Assembly (NCBI GenBank): GCA_037176905.1
Contig: JBBBWG010004047.1
Span: forward strand, 3,868 to 30,311
Source: Azolla pinnata
Taxonomy: Eukaryota > Streptophyta > Polypodiopsida > Salviniales > Salviniaceae
Direction: 5' to 3'
Length of the DNA stretch: 26,444 bases
Positions 1 through 11,144 of this stretch are shown piece by piece. Made by a program: the position numbers and the translations under genes. The notes beneath the pieces were generated by a model. It was not told the DNA's origin. It ran no database searches and saw nothing but the letters and a program-made list of their open reading frames with translations. Every line of letters starts with the position of its first letter. The first letter of the stretch is position 1.

Positions 1-1019
1 TAATTCTTACTAGGGCTACCTGTAATTTTATCTTCAAGTGAATATTTCGTGTTTCTCGTGGAATGTCATGGGCATCTACAACAGGCGATTGTTTTCTTCA
101 TTAAAAAACCATTCTTTATCGGTGACAAGAAACGTATGGTGCAAGAATTTATACGAGCAAAGGAGAACAAATCGAGTCCTGTCAAGTCCAAACAGCTCTA
201 TGTACATACAATACAGGGTCCAATAATCTTTTAGCCATGGCTTTGAGCCGAGAATCGAAACAGTTACCAAATGTTAAAAAAATAATTTAGCACTTCATGT
301 ATGGTGTTGCCAAATGTGACAAAAGAACTTTTGTCTTTACAGAAAGTTCTTGAGTTCAAAGTGACCTTGAGGTGAAAATTTGGCCTTTAATTAAAGCTAT
401 TAATATTGGAAGCAATAAACAACAATGTCAAAGTTATATGATCGACAAGTCGAAGCATATTTGATAAAACAACAATAAATAAATAAATTTATATTATATT
501 GAATTAACATTTCCTATATGGTGTTACTGTCGTCTTCAAAGAAATGGTCTCGAGTTCGAATCTCATAGTTCTAGTGACCTTTGGGTGAAAATCTGGCTTA
601 ATCGCTCTAGGCGAAACGATTAAGCCTCACAATTAAGGAAACGATAAACCTAACAATCTTAATTGATGAATTCAACAAATCCAAAAACATATTTAGGATA
701 AAAACAACAATAAGTACTCGAGTCAAGCTCGATTGTTTGGGGTGAAAATCTGGCTTAATCGCTCTGGGCGAAACGATTAAGCCTCACAATTAAGGAAATG
801 ATAAACCTAGCAATCTGAATTGATTGATTCAACAAATCCAAAAACATATTTAGGATAAAAAACAACAATAAGCACTCAGATAATCGAACCAGGTATCAAC
901 AAATTAACAAACAAAGATTGATTGAAACAAACACATTTACAAAGAAATAAAATTGTCAAAAAAAAAAAAAAACAAACAAATCAATAACTATACAAGAAAT
1001 GAAAGAAAACAGAAGATGA
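1..1019. other. Intergenic region left of the Agenet gene
   Basis: AT-rich DNA without a convincing gene. The short open frames at 38-270 lie on both strands, overlap each other and match no family I recognise. The stretch holds the direct repeats listed separately and an A-run near 957-972, just before the pyrimidine-rich leader of the next gene. Confidence 0.6.
584..876. repeat. Two tandem copies of a ~135-bp repeat
   Basis: The block starting at 584 (ggtgaaaatctggcttaatc) recurs at 741 with few differences. Both copies continue through a shared internal stretch (acgattaagcctcacaatta) and end in an aacaacaataag segment near 704-717 and 864-876. The offset is about 157 bp. A weaker relative of the left edge can be seen near 345-385. 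The part at 548-580 contains gagttcgaatctc, which resembles a tRNA-type B box, so a SINE-derived origin is possible but unproven. Confidence 0.8.
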
Positions 1020-1128
1020 TTGAATCTCTGTTAAACCCTTCCGTTCCTTCCCTTCCGTTTCCTCTTCCCGGAGCTATGGCGTCGAATCTGCAGGAAAATC
1101 GGGGCCTCCGACAGTTTCTTGCTGTGGC
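1020..1128 (+). other. Probable first 5' leader exon of the Agenet gene
   Basis: Pyrimidine-rich sequence precedes an ATG in good context at 1076 (gagctATGGCG). A good donor, GGC|GTAAGC, follows at 1128/1129. The frame from 1076 stops after 18 codons if unspliced, and soon after the junction if spliced to 1400, so it looks like an upstream ORF rather than the start of the main protein. The transcription start is not visible, so the left edge is approximate. Confidence 0.4.
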
Positions 1129-1326
1129 GTAAGCCTAATCTGTTCGCCTGTTTCTTTCTGGCTGGCATCGCTTCATTGGCGGGGGCATTCTCTCTCCGTT
1201 TTCGCCATCATCTTTTCTACGTTCCGGTTCCCTCCTCCTTCCATTCCCGTTCCCCGATCGTTTGTTTTGGCTGTTTCTTATCTTTTTTGGTCCGAATCGC
1301 CATCCGGCCGATCGAATCCTCCTGTT

Positions 1327-1346
1327 TCTCTCTCTCTCTCTCTCCC
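1327..1346. repeat. (TC)10 microsatellite in the leader
   Basis: Ten perfect TC dinucleotides lie inside a pyrimidine-rich part of the probable first leader intron, just upstream of the acceptor near 1399. Confidence 0.9.
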
Positions 1347-1399
1347 CTCCGCGGAATGTTGCAGACCGCTTTAGTGAAATCAACACACATCTTGTCCAG

Positions 1400-1454
1400 G
1401 AGATGAGCAGATGTTCAACGATTTCGCCTTGGCTACGTCCGAGTCACGGGAGAG
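1400..1454 (+). other. Probable second leader exon with a possible in-frame upstream start
   Basis: The exon is bounded by an acceptor (cttgtccag, ending 1399) and a donor (GAGAG|GTACTG, 1454/1455). An ATG at 1411 opens 14 codons plus two bases. If joined to the acceptor at 2418, this frame runs without a stop into the main ORF and adds 22 residues (MFNDFALATSESRER, then DEPRETV) before Met 2441. Another acceptor at 1374 would put the leader in a different frame. Whether the added residues are translated is unknown. Confidence 0.4.
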
Positions 1455-2440
1455 GTACTGCCGATCTTCTTTTCATCTATGAGGGAAATAAACAGCACTC
1501 TTTCCTTGTTAAAATGTATAAAGCAAAAGCTCAGTCTTTGCTTTGTCTTTATATTTTCTTCTTGTTCGTATCATGTATATTGATCAATGTTCGTATGTTG
1601 ACAATGCAAATTCCCGCATTATAGAAATTTGCAAGCCAATGCTCATTCTCCATGATACCGATCACTATGTATAGTATACGATATATGTGGAAAAAAACGA
1701 TCTTGAGGTTTTTGAATATCTTTTCACATGCCACTTACTGATCTCATATTCCAAACTTCGGATTTGATCAGGAACTAAACTTAAGATCCATATGGATCTT
1801 GTAAGTCCTTTTTGTTGTAAGAGGATACTTAAAGCAAAGGTTTAGCGGTCTTTCACAATGTGTTTGACAAAATGCTATACTGAGTTGGTATGTTGATTGC
1901 TGTGATTTCCATGATCATGGTCACGGCTGTTTATACTGCCTATAAAACAACTCTCCTTTTCAGGTCTCGAGTTGTGTGAAATAAACCGGGCCAGTTTAAT
2001 GATCTCAAACTTGAAACATTGCTGCGCATTTGATGTCATATTAGCATGCATTGATATGGTATGCTTCAGAGAGCTTGCTGATGTTTTTTGTGCTAACGGT
2101 TCTTTCTTTAGCGAGTATATCGTCCTATGTTTTTTGTGCTAGCATCCGAAGTGTTATTGTGATGGTTCAAAATGCATTGAAGTGAAGTCCCCTTTCAACC
2201 CTTCTTTGTTTCAAAGAAAAACTTTCCTCATTAAAGAGTACCAAATCTTACACGTTGCTAGTCCACTTTGCGCTCAATAATGTTGGAGGTACTGTATCTT
2301 TTTCTTTATTTCCTTGAGATTTTCTCTTAGCTTCAGGTTCTTAGTTCATTTGATGGGCATTTTGACTTCTGTCTCTTGTTTGATGTCAAACACTTGTTTT
2401 CCGTTGTTGCTCTTGTAGGGATGAACCCAGAGAAACTGTT

Positions 2441-5400
2441 ATGGACCCAAATGACAAATACATATATCTGCTGCACAAGGATTGTCCATCAGACTATAGA
2501 GAAGATCAATGTCTTCAACACGAAGATAACCTGGCACATTCCAAATGCCGATTCGGAGTAGATCAAGCAATGCAAGCTCGATTGAGATTTGGATCAGGAA
2601 ATATTGGTGGTTCAGATGTTCTCCTTGATACTAGTGGGCCTAGAGAGAGCCATTGGGAATTCATACCACAGCATCAGTTTGGATTCTCAGGTTTAGGCGA
2701 GGCTCTAGTTAAGAAAAATGAGAATGGAAGGAAATCCTTTGACTGTGATGAAGAATGCTCAGGGCATCCTTGTCAAGTGGATAATCAGTCATTCATAGGC
2801 CCCCAAGATGATGCTGCTAAAATCATAGATGCATGCGAAGGCAAAAATGAGAACATAGTTGGGGCTAGGAGCACTTCCATTCGCCCTTCGGACTGTCAAG
2901 ATGAGGCAAATGCTTGGACCAATAGTAGAACACACGTTTCTATGGAGCCCATTAATCACCATTCCTACATTAGTAAGGAAAATGAAGATTTCAGAAATTC
3001 CATCTCTCGTATGGAACGCAATTCAATAACTCATGAAGATGTCGATAGTGTCAGCCCCTATAAAGAAGAGTGTTTAGCCTCGAAGGCCAGCTTGAATGAG
3101 GCTCATAGAGGTCTTCTGTCTCTCGATAACCAAGCAGAGTCGAATTCTTGGGTAAATGATCGTAGGCAGATCTGTGTGGGACACAAGACTCTCAGTGTCA
3201 AAGAAGACATAGCTTTTGTCGAAACAAACGTTCTATCCCTGGATGATTTAACAAAACATAGAGATGAAGATAGTGAAACCATTTGTGCCGAGCAGTGTTT
3301 AATCACAAAAGTTGTGTTGAATGGAGCTAGAAAAACTCATCTGCATCCTCATAACAATCAGGCTTTACCGGATTCCTGGGTGGATGATGGTAGACAAGTT
3401 TTTGTGGAGCATGAAACTCCCAAGACCCATAATGTGCACTTTATTAAAGAAGTGGATTTTGTAGAATCGAATTCATCGCTTGCAGGAAATTCAAGAAATC
3501 GTGAAGATGAAGGTAGTCAGAGCCACTATACAGATGTTCATTTAGCCACAAAACTGAACCTGAATGGTGATAGAAGCAGTTCTATCACTTTTCTTAATAA
3601 GGAAGAAGATAAACTGACTTCCCCTTCTAATGGTGTGTGGACTGAACGAGAAACTAAAACCTACAGAACAACGAAGTCTAGTATTTTAAACGATTCAGTA
3701 AACTGCTCAAATAAAGAAAATTCGCCCTCACAGTTACAGATTGACAATATTGGACGGTTACAAGCTGATCCAGATGTCAAAGAACCATTAGCAAGTGAAG
3801 GAAATCATGGCGCACAGGATTGGAACAAGCAAAAACAAATCAAGAGTAATGAAGCAGTATCACCGATCATTGGTGCTGCTGATTTATCATTTGGAGATCA
3901 AAGTAAAAAATCTGCCGTTGTATTGGAAAAAGATAGTTATCCAGATGAACCTGGAAAAGCGATTGCTAGAATTAAATGTTTTGGAGAAACTGACAGTGAT
4001 CATAAGAGGCAGATTTCATGGAATTGTTGTGCTGATAGTGTTCCAAATGTGGTTGAAAATTTGATTTTTCTAGCTGATCATGTTGAAGCAGAGGAGAGCA
4101 ATTACAGGCAGCAGATTTCACCACAGACTTGTGCAGATGGACCTTCAATCGCAGGTCCATCTTCCAAGAACTCTATTAATGAATTAGTTGAAAAGCCCAT
4201 CTCATTCAATGGCTCTCAAATGGATCCAACTGATCAGGATTTATTAGAAACAAATAGTAATGATCAAGATCATGCCGAGGAAGATTTGAAGGTGGGAGGT
4301 ATAAAAAGAAAAACTCATGAATTTCCAAATAATCAGCTGGATGTCAATGATGCAGGTATGAATCAAAATTCTGTGTTGAATGAACTGCCATCAGTTGGTA
4401 GCAAAGAAGTTAAGGACCATGATGGGAAACATGTATATGTGAGTGGTTTGAAATTGAAAGACAGAAAATATAAAGCTGATGAATCTTCAGATTATGTGGT
4501 GGATGATTATGATAAAGATTTGATCCACCATTCTGTTCCAATTGTGGAGGGCAAATGCAATGTTGATGTTTCCACAAAACATATTGAGAATCACTGTAAG
4601 ATTCAGAAACAACATACCCCAGGAGTAGATTGTACCGTTGATTATGAGAAAGTCTCTAATGATGGTGGATGTAAAGAAGAGACACGTGTTTTATCACAGG
4701 TGCAAACTAAAAAAACTCTAGATGAGTGCGGGAAAATTCAGGATGTTAGTTTTGCGCTTCCAGCTATTGCTGTATCTGACTCCATTGCTGAGGTAAAACT
4801 GGCTCTCATGATGTTCATGACACCTAATGTAAAGCATAAGACATACAAAATTCTCATAATTTCGTCTTGTAAGAATGCTGTCCACCTGAAACCACCGTGT
4901 ATTAAATGTGTTCTCTTTTGAATTGGCAGCTTGATTCTGTGACAAACATCTCATTATCAATGATGGAAGCTGGTATCCAGAGAGAAATTGAAGTAAAATG
5001 TCAGGCAGCATTGAAATGCAATCAGACTGGTCAAATTGGTTTTAAGGGAAGTCCTACTGAAATTTCAAGTGTCAAGGAAGGTATTGAATTTGTGGCAGAA
5101 GTAAGCACTCCACGAGTACCTCATGATGGGGTTTCAATTGCATCGAAATTGTTATCAAGCAATGGCCTGCAGCCATGTTCCTTCCCTGTAAGTGGGCACG
5201 GTGATGAGTCTTCCATATCTCCTCCCATGAAGCCTTTTAATGAGCAACAACAGGCACAATTGCGTGCTCAAATTTTGGTGTATGGCTCTCTAATGTAAGC
5301 GTGGATACTTTCATTTGCCTTTTTGTACATTAGATTATGGAATTTTGACTAGCTCTTTTGAATGAGAATGCAGCCAGGGGGCTGTACCACAAGAAGCACA

Positions 5401-8400
5401 AATGGTTGCTGCGTTTGCTAATACCTCTGGAGGTATGAAACGCAAACTAGATACATGTTTATTGTTACATTTATGTAGGGTTGTGAGTTCCTTTTTGTAT
5501 TTCCATCAGCTGCACCAGGAGAAAAGTATTCAGAAGGATGTGAGCGAGCACTTTGGGAAAAAGTATGGCAGGAATCTGTTGAAAGGGCCTATTCTAAAGC
5601 CTCATTCAGTTCATCAAGTATCTCACATAAGTCCAATGCAGCTTCTGTTATCCCATCACCAAAGAGCTCCAAAAAAGCTTCCCTTTCATGCACTGGGACT
5701 TCTAATTCTAAGAATAAAAGACGAGAAACTAAGCCAATTGCAGAAACAAACAAGTTGGAGAAAAATATTGAATCTAGAGCACACAAACGACGAAGAATAG
5801 AATCAGCTTCCCCCATTTTGATCCGTGCTAGCCATAGTAACAACTCTGATCTGAATATTTGCAGTTCGATGCTAGATGCAAATTCTTCTGCATCGATAAC
5901 CCCACTGTATCAGTCTCAGAAACTGGAGGCAACTGTGGAAAAATCAATTGTTGCTTTTCAAGGTAGATCAACTTGTGGTACCATTGCTGATGATGGCTGT
6001 AATGGGGGGATGATAAAGAAAAAAGAGAATTTGGTCTGTGAGTTGAATCTAGCACAGAAAAATGCCGAGCAAGCTTCATTGCTTGCAGGTTTTGCAGCTA
6101 GGGATTGTGAATCAATGTGGATCGAATTGATGTCACAAAATGTAGCTGATCTCAGTAAAGATGCAGAACTGCAGGTAGTTTCTTCTTTAATTGCAATGAA
6201 AGTGTATGCAAGTATTGCAAAAGTTGCAGCTGCAGCTGCAAAAGCAGCAGATGAGGCAGCTTCATATGCAAACGTAATGAGGGAGAATGCCCTGAGGTTC
6301 ACTAAACAAGTCAACGAGGAACAAACTCTTCCAATGGTATCAGATATTGATCATAAAGAAAACATGGTGAATACCTTTGTTGTGCCACCAACTTTTGAGG
6401 CAGTTTCCAGATCTGTTGAATTGACCACCGATGCAATTTCAAAAATTGGACCTGTTCTGGCAATGGGTGAATCACCACCTTTTACGTTGAAAACATTAAT
6501 GGAGGGTGGAATAGAAGGATTTGAAAAGCTACTGTCAGCGCCAATTTCAAAACAGATGCAGGAGAGCACAACCGGAGTGCTAACTGTGAACCCAAGCAGT
6601 ACCACACACGACTCGTTTTCATCTAAAGCTCTTAGCCATTCAGAAACTAATAGTCATCTGCAAAACGTGGAATTGGACACACGTATACTATTTGATGATA
6701 AAGAGATTGCTATCACAAGTCAGATGGATGTTGCTACCACAAGTTGGACTGAGGTTGCCACCACAAGTCTGCCCATAAGCTCGGCTGAGGTTGCTGTTGC
6801 AAGTCCGTCTGAGGTTGCTGCTGCAAGTCCAGCTGAGGTTGCAGCTGCAAGTCCAGCTGAGGTTGCAGCTGCAAGTCCAGCTGAGGTTGCAGTCGCAAGT
6901 CTGGCTGAGGTTGCTGCTGCAAGTCCCGCTGAGGTTGCCGCCGCAATTCCGGCTGAGATTGCCGCCGCAATTCCGGCTGAGATTGCCGCCGCAATTCCGG
7001 CTGAGATTGCTGCCGCAATTCCATCTAAGAGTGCCGCTGCAAGTCCGGCTGAGGTTGTCACCACAAGTCAGGAAGATTTTGATATCTCTAGTCAGCATGG
7101 AACTGCTACCACAAATCCTATAGCGTTAAACTCTCTTGTTGAGGTTACAACTTCATCACCTTATACTCTACTCCTAACCTCAAATTATGTGCTGGTTTTA
7201 TGTGAAGGGGTGTTATTCTCAGTTTCTATATGATTGTATTATTAGGTTCTCTCTGATGAGGAAGGACTTCGAGGAGTATGGTTCTCTGCTAAAGTTTTAC
7301 GGTTAGAATGTGATCAGGTGTTGGTACTTTACGATGAATTGCTATTAGATAATGGTTAGTTTAATGCTTTTGCAGGAAGTTTCCTAATTTTGCAAGAATG
7401 GCTCTGTTTAATCAAGAACAAGTCTTCTGATCTGGTGCAGAAATATTTATATGCACAGGAAGAGAGCGACTTCAAGAATGGATTCCTTTGAAGACCTTGC
7501 CTGGTAAGGTACCCAGGGTACGGCTGGCACATCCAAGTCTGCATTTTTCTCAAATTGGAACAAAAAGAACAAGGAAGGCTATTGAACGTCAACAATGGGC
7601 TGTTGGGGATCGAGTTGATGCATTGATCCGTGATGGGTATGGAAATAGAAATTCTCCTAAGCCTTTTTCTTTTTTATGTGAGCCGTTCATCAAAATTCTG
7701 AACCTAAATATGCTTAAGGTGGTGGGAAGGGGAAATCACTGAGATATTTGAAGATGATGAAAATAAGGTTAAAGTCTTCTTTCCAGGTAAATAATAATTG
7801 TTTCTCGAATTCTCCTTTTTAACTAATGGTGAAGACCTAAAGCAGATATTCCTTCTGTAACAGGTGGAGGTGATAGTCAATTGGTTAAAGTTTCAAACCT
7901 AAGACCATCTATGCTATGGTGTAACGAGCAGTGGATCTTATGGTCAAGGGAAGGAGACATGAATGAGGTAGGTACATGGGCATTTTTCAGGCATGATTTG
8001 TTTCTTTTTTTATTGTCTATGAAGCTCATTCTTCCTATGTACACAGCATGAGATGCCAAACTCGAAGAGGCTGAAACTAGAGGAAATAGAGGAAATTCAA
8101 TCGATTGGTGTGGATACCAAGACCCAAATCACCACCCAGTCAAGTCCACAGCACCGTCGTGGCAAGGATTTGAAGTTACCTCACAAGGTTAAAGAAGATA
8201 AGCCTAGACAACAATGTTCTAATGCCATTTCTGGGATTTCTAAGAGCTCAAAACAGAGAAAGCTGATTGAAGTTCCCAAGCATGATATCACTAGAGGATC
8301 TGGGGAGAGCACCAATAGGAAGTTGCAGAACATTAAGGAAAAAGCACATAGAAAAGCTGAAAGCTGTGCGACAACAAAAAGCAATGTGGCACAAAGTGTC

Positions 8401-9423
8401 AAGGTTAAGCCATTTCCTGTGAGTAGCAAGGCTTCTTCTCTGAGAGAGATTCTTACTAGAGAACAATCGAACAAATCTGTGAATGTTACCACAACTAGAG
8501 TGAAGTCATCGTTATATTCATCACAGTTCAAACAAGTGCAATCAACCCTTCATACTGGAGGCATGCACAATGTCAGCGTTGAGGGTATTAAAAAAAGAAC
8601 TCCATCAGCATCAGTTCAGAAGAATAATGCTGAGTGTTTGCGTGTTGGTAAGCAATGTGGAAGCTCTGTTGTGGGCAAAAGAAGACAACTTTTTTCTGGT
8701 AGAGATCCCTTACGATCACTCAATGAAAAGAAGGGAAATACTCAACATTTGGCAAAGGAAGCTGGGGAAGCTTCCATGCATCCAATTAATTTGGGCGTAA
8801 AAGTTGAGGAGGGGCCGTATCAATTAAATGAGCCCTCTCATCATCTAGTCAAGAAGAGTATGATGGAACGAACGATGACAGACAATGGACAATCTGATCA
8901 TCCACCATTCAATCTGCAGCAACAAAATTTGGAACACATGGTAGATATGGAAATGAGACCATCGATTTCCGATAAGATAAGTAAACAAGGCCAACAGCAA
9001 ATTGAGGAGAGTGGTAAGAGTATGCTAGAGAAGGAAGAGCCAGAACCTCGAGAGCTAAGGAGGACTTGTCGAATAATTACTCCTACTTCAAAGGTACTTA
9101 CACTTGCAACTAATTGTACTAGATGAATCTATGGTATGCTAGCTCATCTCTATTTTTTTTGCTTGGATGTAGAGAATGTGGTGAGTGGGTAATGGACCAG
9201 CTTTTGTTATGAATATCTGGGGTTATTGCTAATAGCATTACCGTTGTATAGCTAAAATCTGTATTATTTCATGTCTGCTAATTTAGTGCAACATCAATCA
9301 GTGTTTATCTGAGATTCCTTAATTTTCAATCTTACACAGCTTCTGGAAGCGATTGAGACTGCATCTATTATCAAAAGCAGCACGCTTCATGATAAAGCAA
9401 GCAAAACAAATTCAAATGACTGA
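2441..9423 (+). CDS. Tandem-Agenet (plant Tudor-like) nuclear protein, G2484-1 type
   Basis: I read coding exons 2441-4792, 4930-5294, 5374-5432, 5510-7143, 7246-7354, 7459-7636, 7719-7786, 7864-7967, 8047-9093 and 9340-9423. All introns are GT-AG and all phases agree, giving 1999 residues. Residues 1-890 are mostly low-complexity, Ser/Asn/Asp/Glu-rich sequence. Near 892-908 is a conserved block (LRAQILVYGSLIQG), followed by ALWEKVW. A basic patch (KRRR, about 1015) may be a nuclear localisation signal. An Ala-rich helical stretch spans about 1106-1188 and a coding minisatellite about 1350-1447. Two Agenet-like units follow: one near 1469-1515 (LRGVWFSAKVL) and one near 1552-1623 (WAVGDRVDALIRDG, WWEGEITEI, NLRPSMLW). 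Agenet modules belong to the Royal/Tudor superfamily and often bind histone tails. The order and blocks match Arabidopsis G2484-1 (At4g17330) as I remember it. The true function is not established, so a chromatin role is inferred. The start at 2441 is the conservative choice. Confidence 0.88.
6787..7074 (+). repeat. 24-bp coding minisatellite in the Agenet gene, about 12 units
   Basis: Twelve consecutive 24-bp units encode octapeptides of the type EVAAASPA, changing to EIAAAIPA in the middle and degenerating at the edges. More diverged relatives extend left to about 6720 (MDVATTSW, TEVATTSL). Adjacent units are nearly identical, which indicates recent expansion by slippage or unequal exchange. 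Because 24 is a multiple of three and the unit lacks stops, several other frames are open here too; these are shadows. Confidence 0.95.
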
Positions 9424-10508
9424 TTGTGCATGGAGTAACAACAAGGTTCCATGATCTCCATTCGTTCATCACGTAAACCAACAGTTTTTTTGGTTAAAAC
9501 TCCGGGTTTATCAAAATCTCTTTTGTTGTAAATACACAGATGTAAATGAAACGGTCTATTTTTGTTTCATTTGTTGCTCATTTGCTTGTGTAAAACCAAA
9601 CGATTCTATGTTGCATCCATGCATCAATTTGATGTTAGCTTTTGTGATTATATAAACGAAAATCGTCATTGCTTATATCATTCATAGATCTTACTTATAG
9701 GGGAACTTGATTTTTTGGAGCCTGATTTCCTTATAGAATCTTCTTGCGTGTAATTCCTTGCAGCAATTGATGGCAAAATGTTTGAAAATCGACAGTTACT
9801 ACTACTTCTGGGCCCATAAATGGAAGTCATAAAATCGGTGGGAAATCAAATTCAAATCAATCCTTACTCATCAGATCGTATCAGAACAAATTGAACAAGC
9901 TGGGAAGATTGAATCAGTTCTCGTCTCTCTATTTCAAGCCTAAACATGGAAGTATCAGAGCCGAGAGGCAATGGATGCAATCCTTGTTCATGAGCTTCAA
10001 ACAGTAATTAACACCCTGAAGCGAGGCTTAATCCTTATTATTGGAAAACGTGTTCTTCTTCCTCGTTCATCCTTAATTCGCCAGAGGGCACCATCTACCC
10101 ATAGTATCACTATTTATCTTCACATTGCACGAATCTCCGTTGTTAAATTCATTCAATAAATCTGATCCGATGACCGAATTCCCAATACTGATTGATGCGA
10201 TCGATGATTCGAGAATGAACCGATTCCGAATCGATAACGAATGAAATTTTCATTTTGTTTTGACCTGTTTTTTGGAGCGTTATTTTGGCAGTTTGATACA
10301 CTTTGTTTGTGGCCGTTGGTCGACTGATTTATCGTATAAAATCCGAAGTACAATTGTACCGTACTCTGTATTTATACGATATAGTATCAATACAAATGTT
10401 CGTGTATTTGTACGTATTCGTATTTATACCATTTTCCTTTTGACTCCGTATTCCCCTGTTCCTTCTTCTGTCTCTTTTTTCTCTCTGTTTCTGTTCTTCT
10501 CTGTCGCC
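9424..10508. other. 3' region of the Agenet gene and promoter of the Kazal-type gene
   Basis: No coding sequence is visible. The first 200 bases are AT-rich, as expected for a 3'UTR. Upstream of 10509 there are TATA-like tracts (cgtataaaat near 10333 and tatttatacg near 10370), then a CT-rich leader (10440-10508) ending in gccATGgc. An 11-base match to a retrotransposon primer-binding motif sits at 9952-9962 and is discussed as a finding. Confidence 0.5.
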
Positions 10509-11144
10509 ATGGCCCTCGCGGATATGGTCTCTTCACGGTTTCTCGCAGTCTTTCTCCTCTTCCTCTTCCTCTCTCTGATCCTCCAGACGCCAGGAGCGGC
10601 GGCAGAGGAAGACCGCCATGGAGGCGCGAGCAGCAAATGCTGCGATCCGATGCGTGATGGTGAAGGAATTCTCCGAGAAGCAGCAGATGAAGGTACGAAG
10701 GCAGACGGGAACGTAATCCGCGTGGGGACCGAAGAAATAGACGAAGTAGAAGACGGAAGCTTGGCCCTTGTGAGGGCGGATGATGCAGAGGAAGAAGGAA
10801 TCTTGGTAGCGAAGGAACTGGAAGCAGAAGCAGGTGCGGAAGGCTTGGAAGCGGCGAAGAAGGACGGGACAGGAGAAGTGGAAAGCGTGATGACTGTGGT
10901 GAATGCTTCCTTGTCTTGTCCTGCCAGGTGTTTTAGGCTAAACCCTGTGTGTGGTGTAGATGGTCAAACGTATTGGTGTGGGCCCGTGGATGCTGAATGC
11001 TCTGGGGTTGCGGTAGACTACGCAGGTTTCTGCGAGTCCGTAAGCAAAGGAAGTGTCGGAGGAAAAGCGCTTGAATCTCTGCTTCTTGTACATATGGTGT
11101 GGTTGATCCTCACCGCCGTGTTCCTCCTCTTCGGTACGCCATAG
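10509..11144 (+). CDS. Kazal-type protease-inhibitor-like secreted/membrane protein
   Basis: An intronless 211-residue protein with an excellent start context (gccATGgcc). Residues about 10-36 form a hydrophobic signal peptide ending in Ala-rich sequence. A spacer of roughly 90 residues, rich in Glu, Asp, Gly and Ala, follows; it contains a CC pair near its start. The Kazal-like module has six Cys spaced C-x3-C-x6-C-x8-C-x6-C-x10-C, with the core motif NPVCGVDGQTYWC. A C-terminal hydrophobic segment (LLLVHMVWLILTAVFLLFG) ends the protein, either a membrane anchor or a GPI signal. Small plant proteins annotated as Kazal family, such as At4g01575, share the signal peptide, the PVCG...TYWC core and the similar C-terminal tail. 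In those, as I recall, a WCGC motif is usual; here it is WCGP. The long acidic spacer is unusual. Inhibitor activity is inferred from the fold only. Confidence 0.85.
   Translation: MALADMVSSRFLAVFLLFLFLSLILQTPGAAAEEDRHGGASSKCCDPMRDGEGILREAADEGTKADGNVIRVGTEEIDEVEDGSLALVRADDAEEEGILVAKELEAEAGAEGLEAAKKDGTGEVESVMTVVNASLSCPARCFRLNPVCGVDGQTYWCGPVDAECSGVAVDYAGFCESVSKGSVGGKALESLLLVHMVWLILTAVFLLFGTP

Noticed and set aside
38-270. A possible LINE endonuclease start (SWNVMGI-like).
   Set aside because: Only a few residues resemble the family start, and the following sequence does not continue it.
2441-4921. An 826-codon open frame taken as a complete protein.
   Set aside because: It runs through a GT-AG intron (4793-4929). 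The family sequence continues in phase from 4930, so the tail after 4792 is intronic.
6688-7123. Several long open frames on both strands across the minisatellite.
   Set aside because: They follow from a stop-free unit whose length is a multiple of three. Only the frame of the Agenet gene connects to conserved exons.
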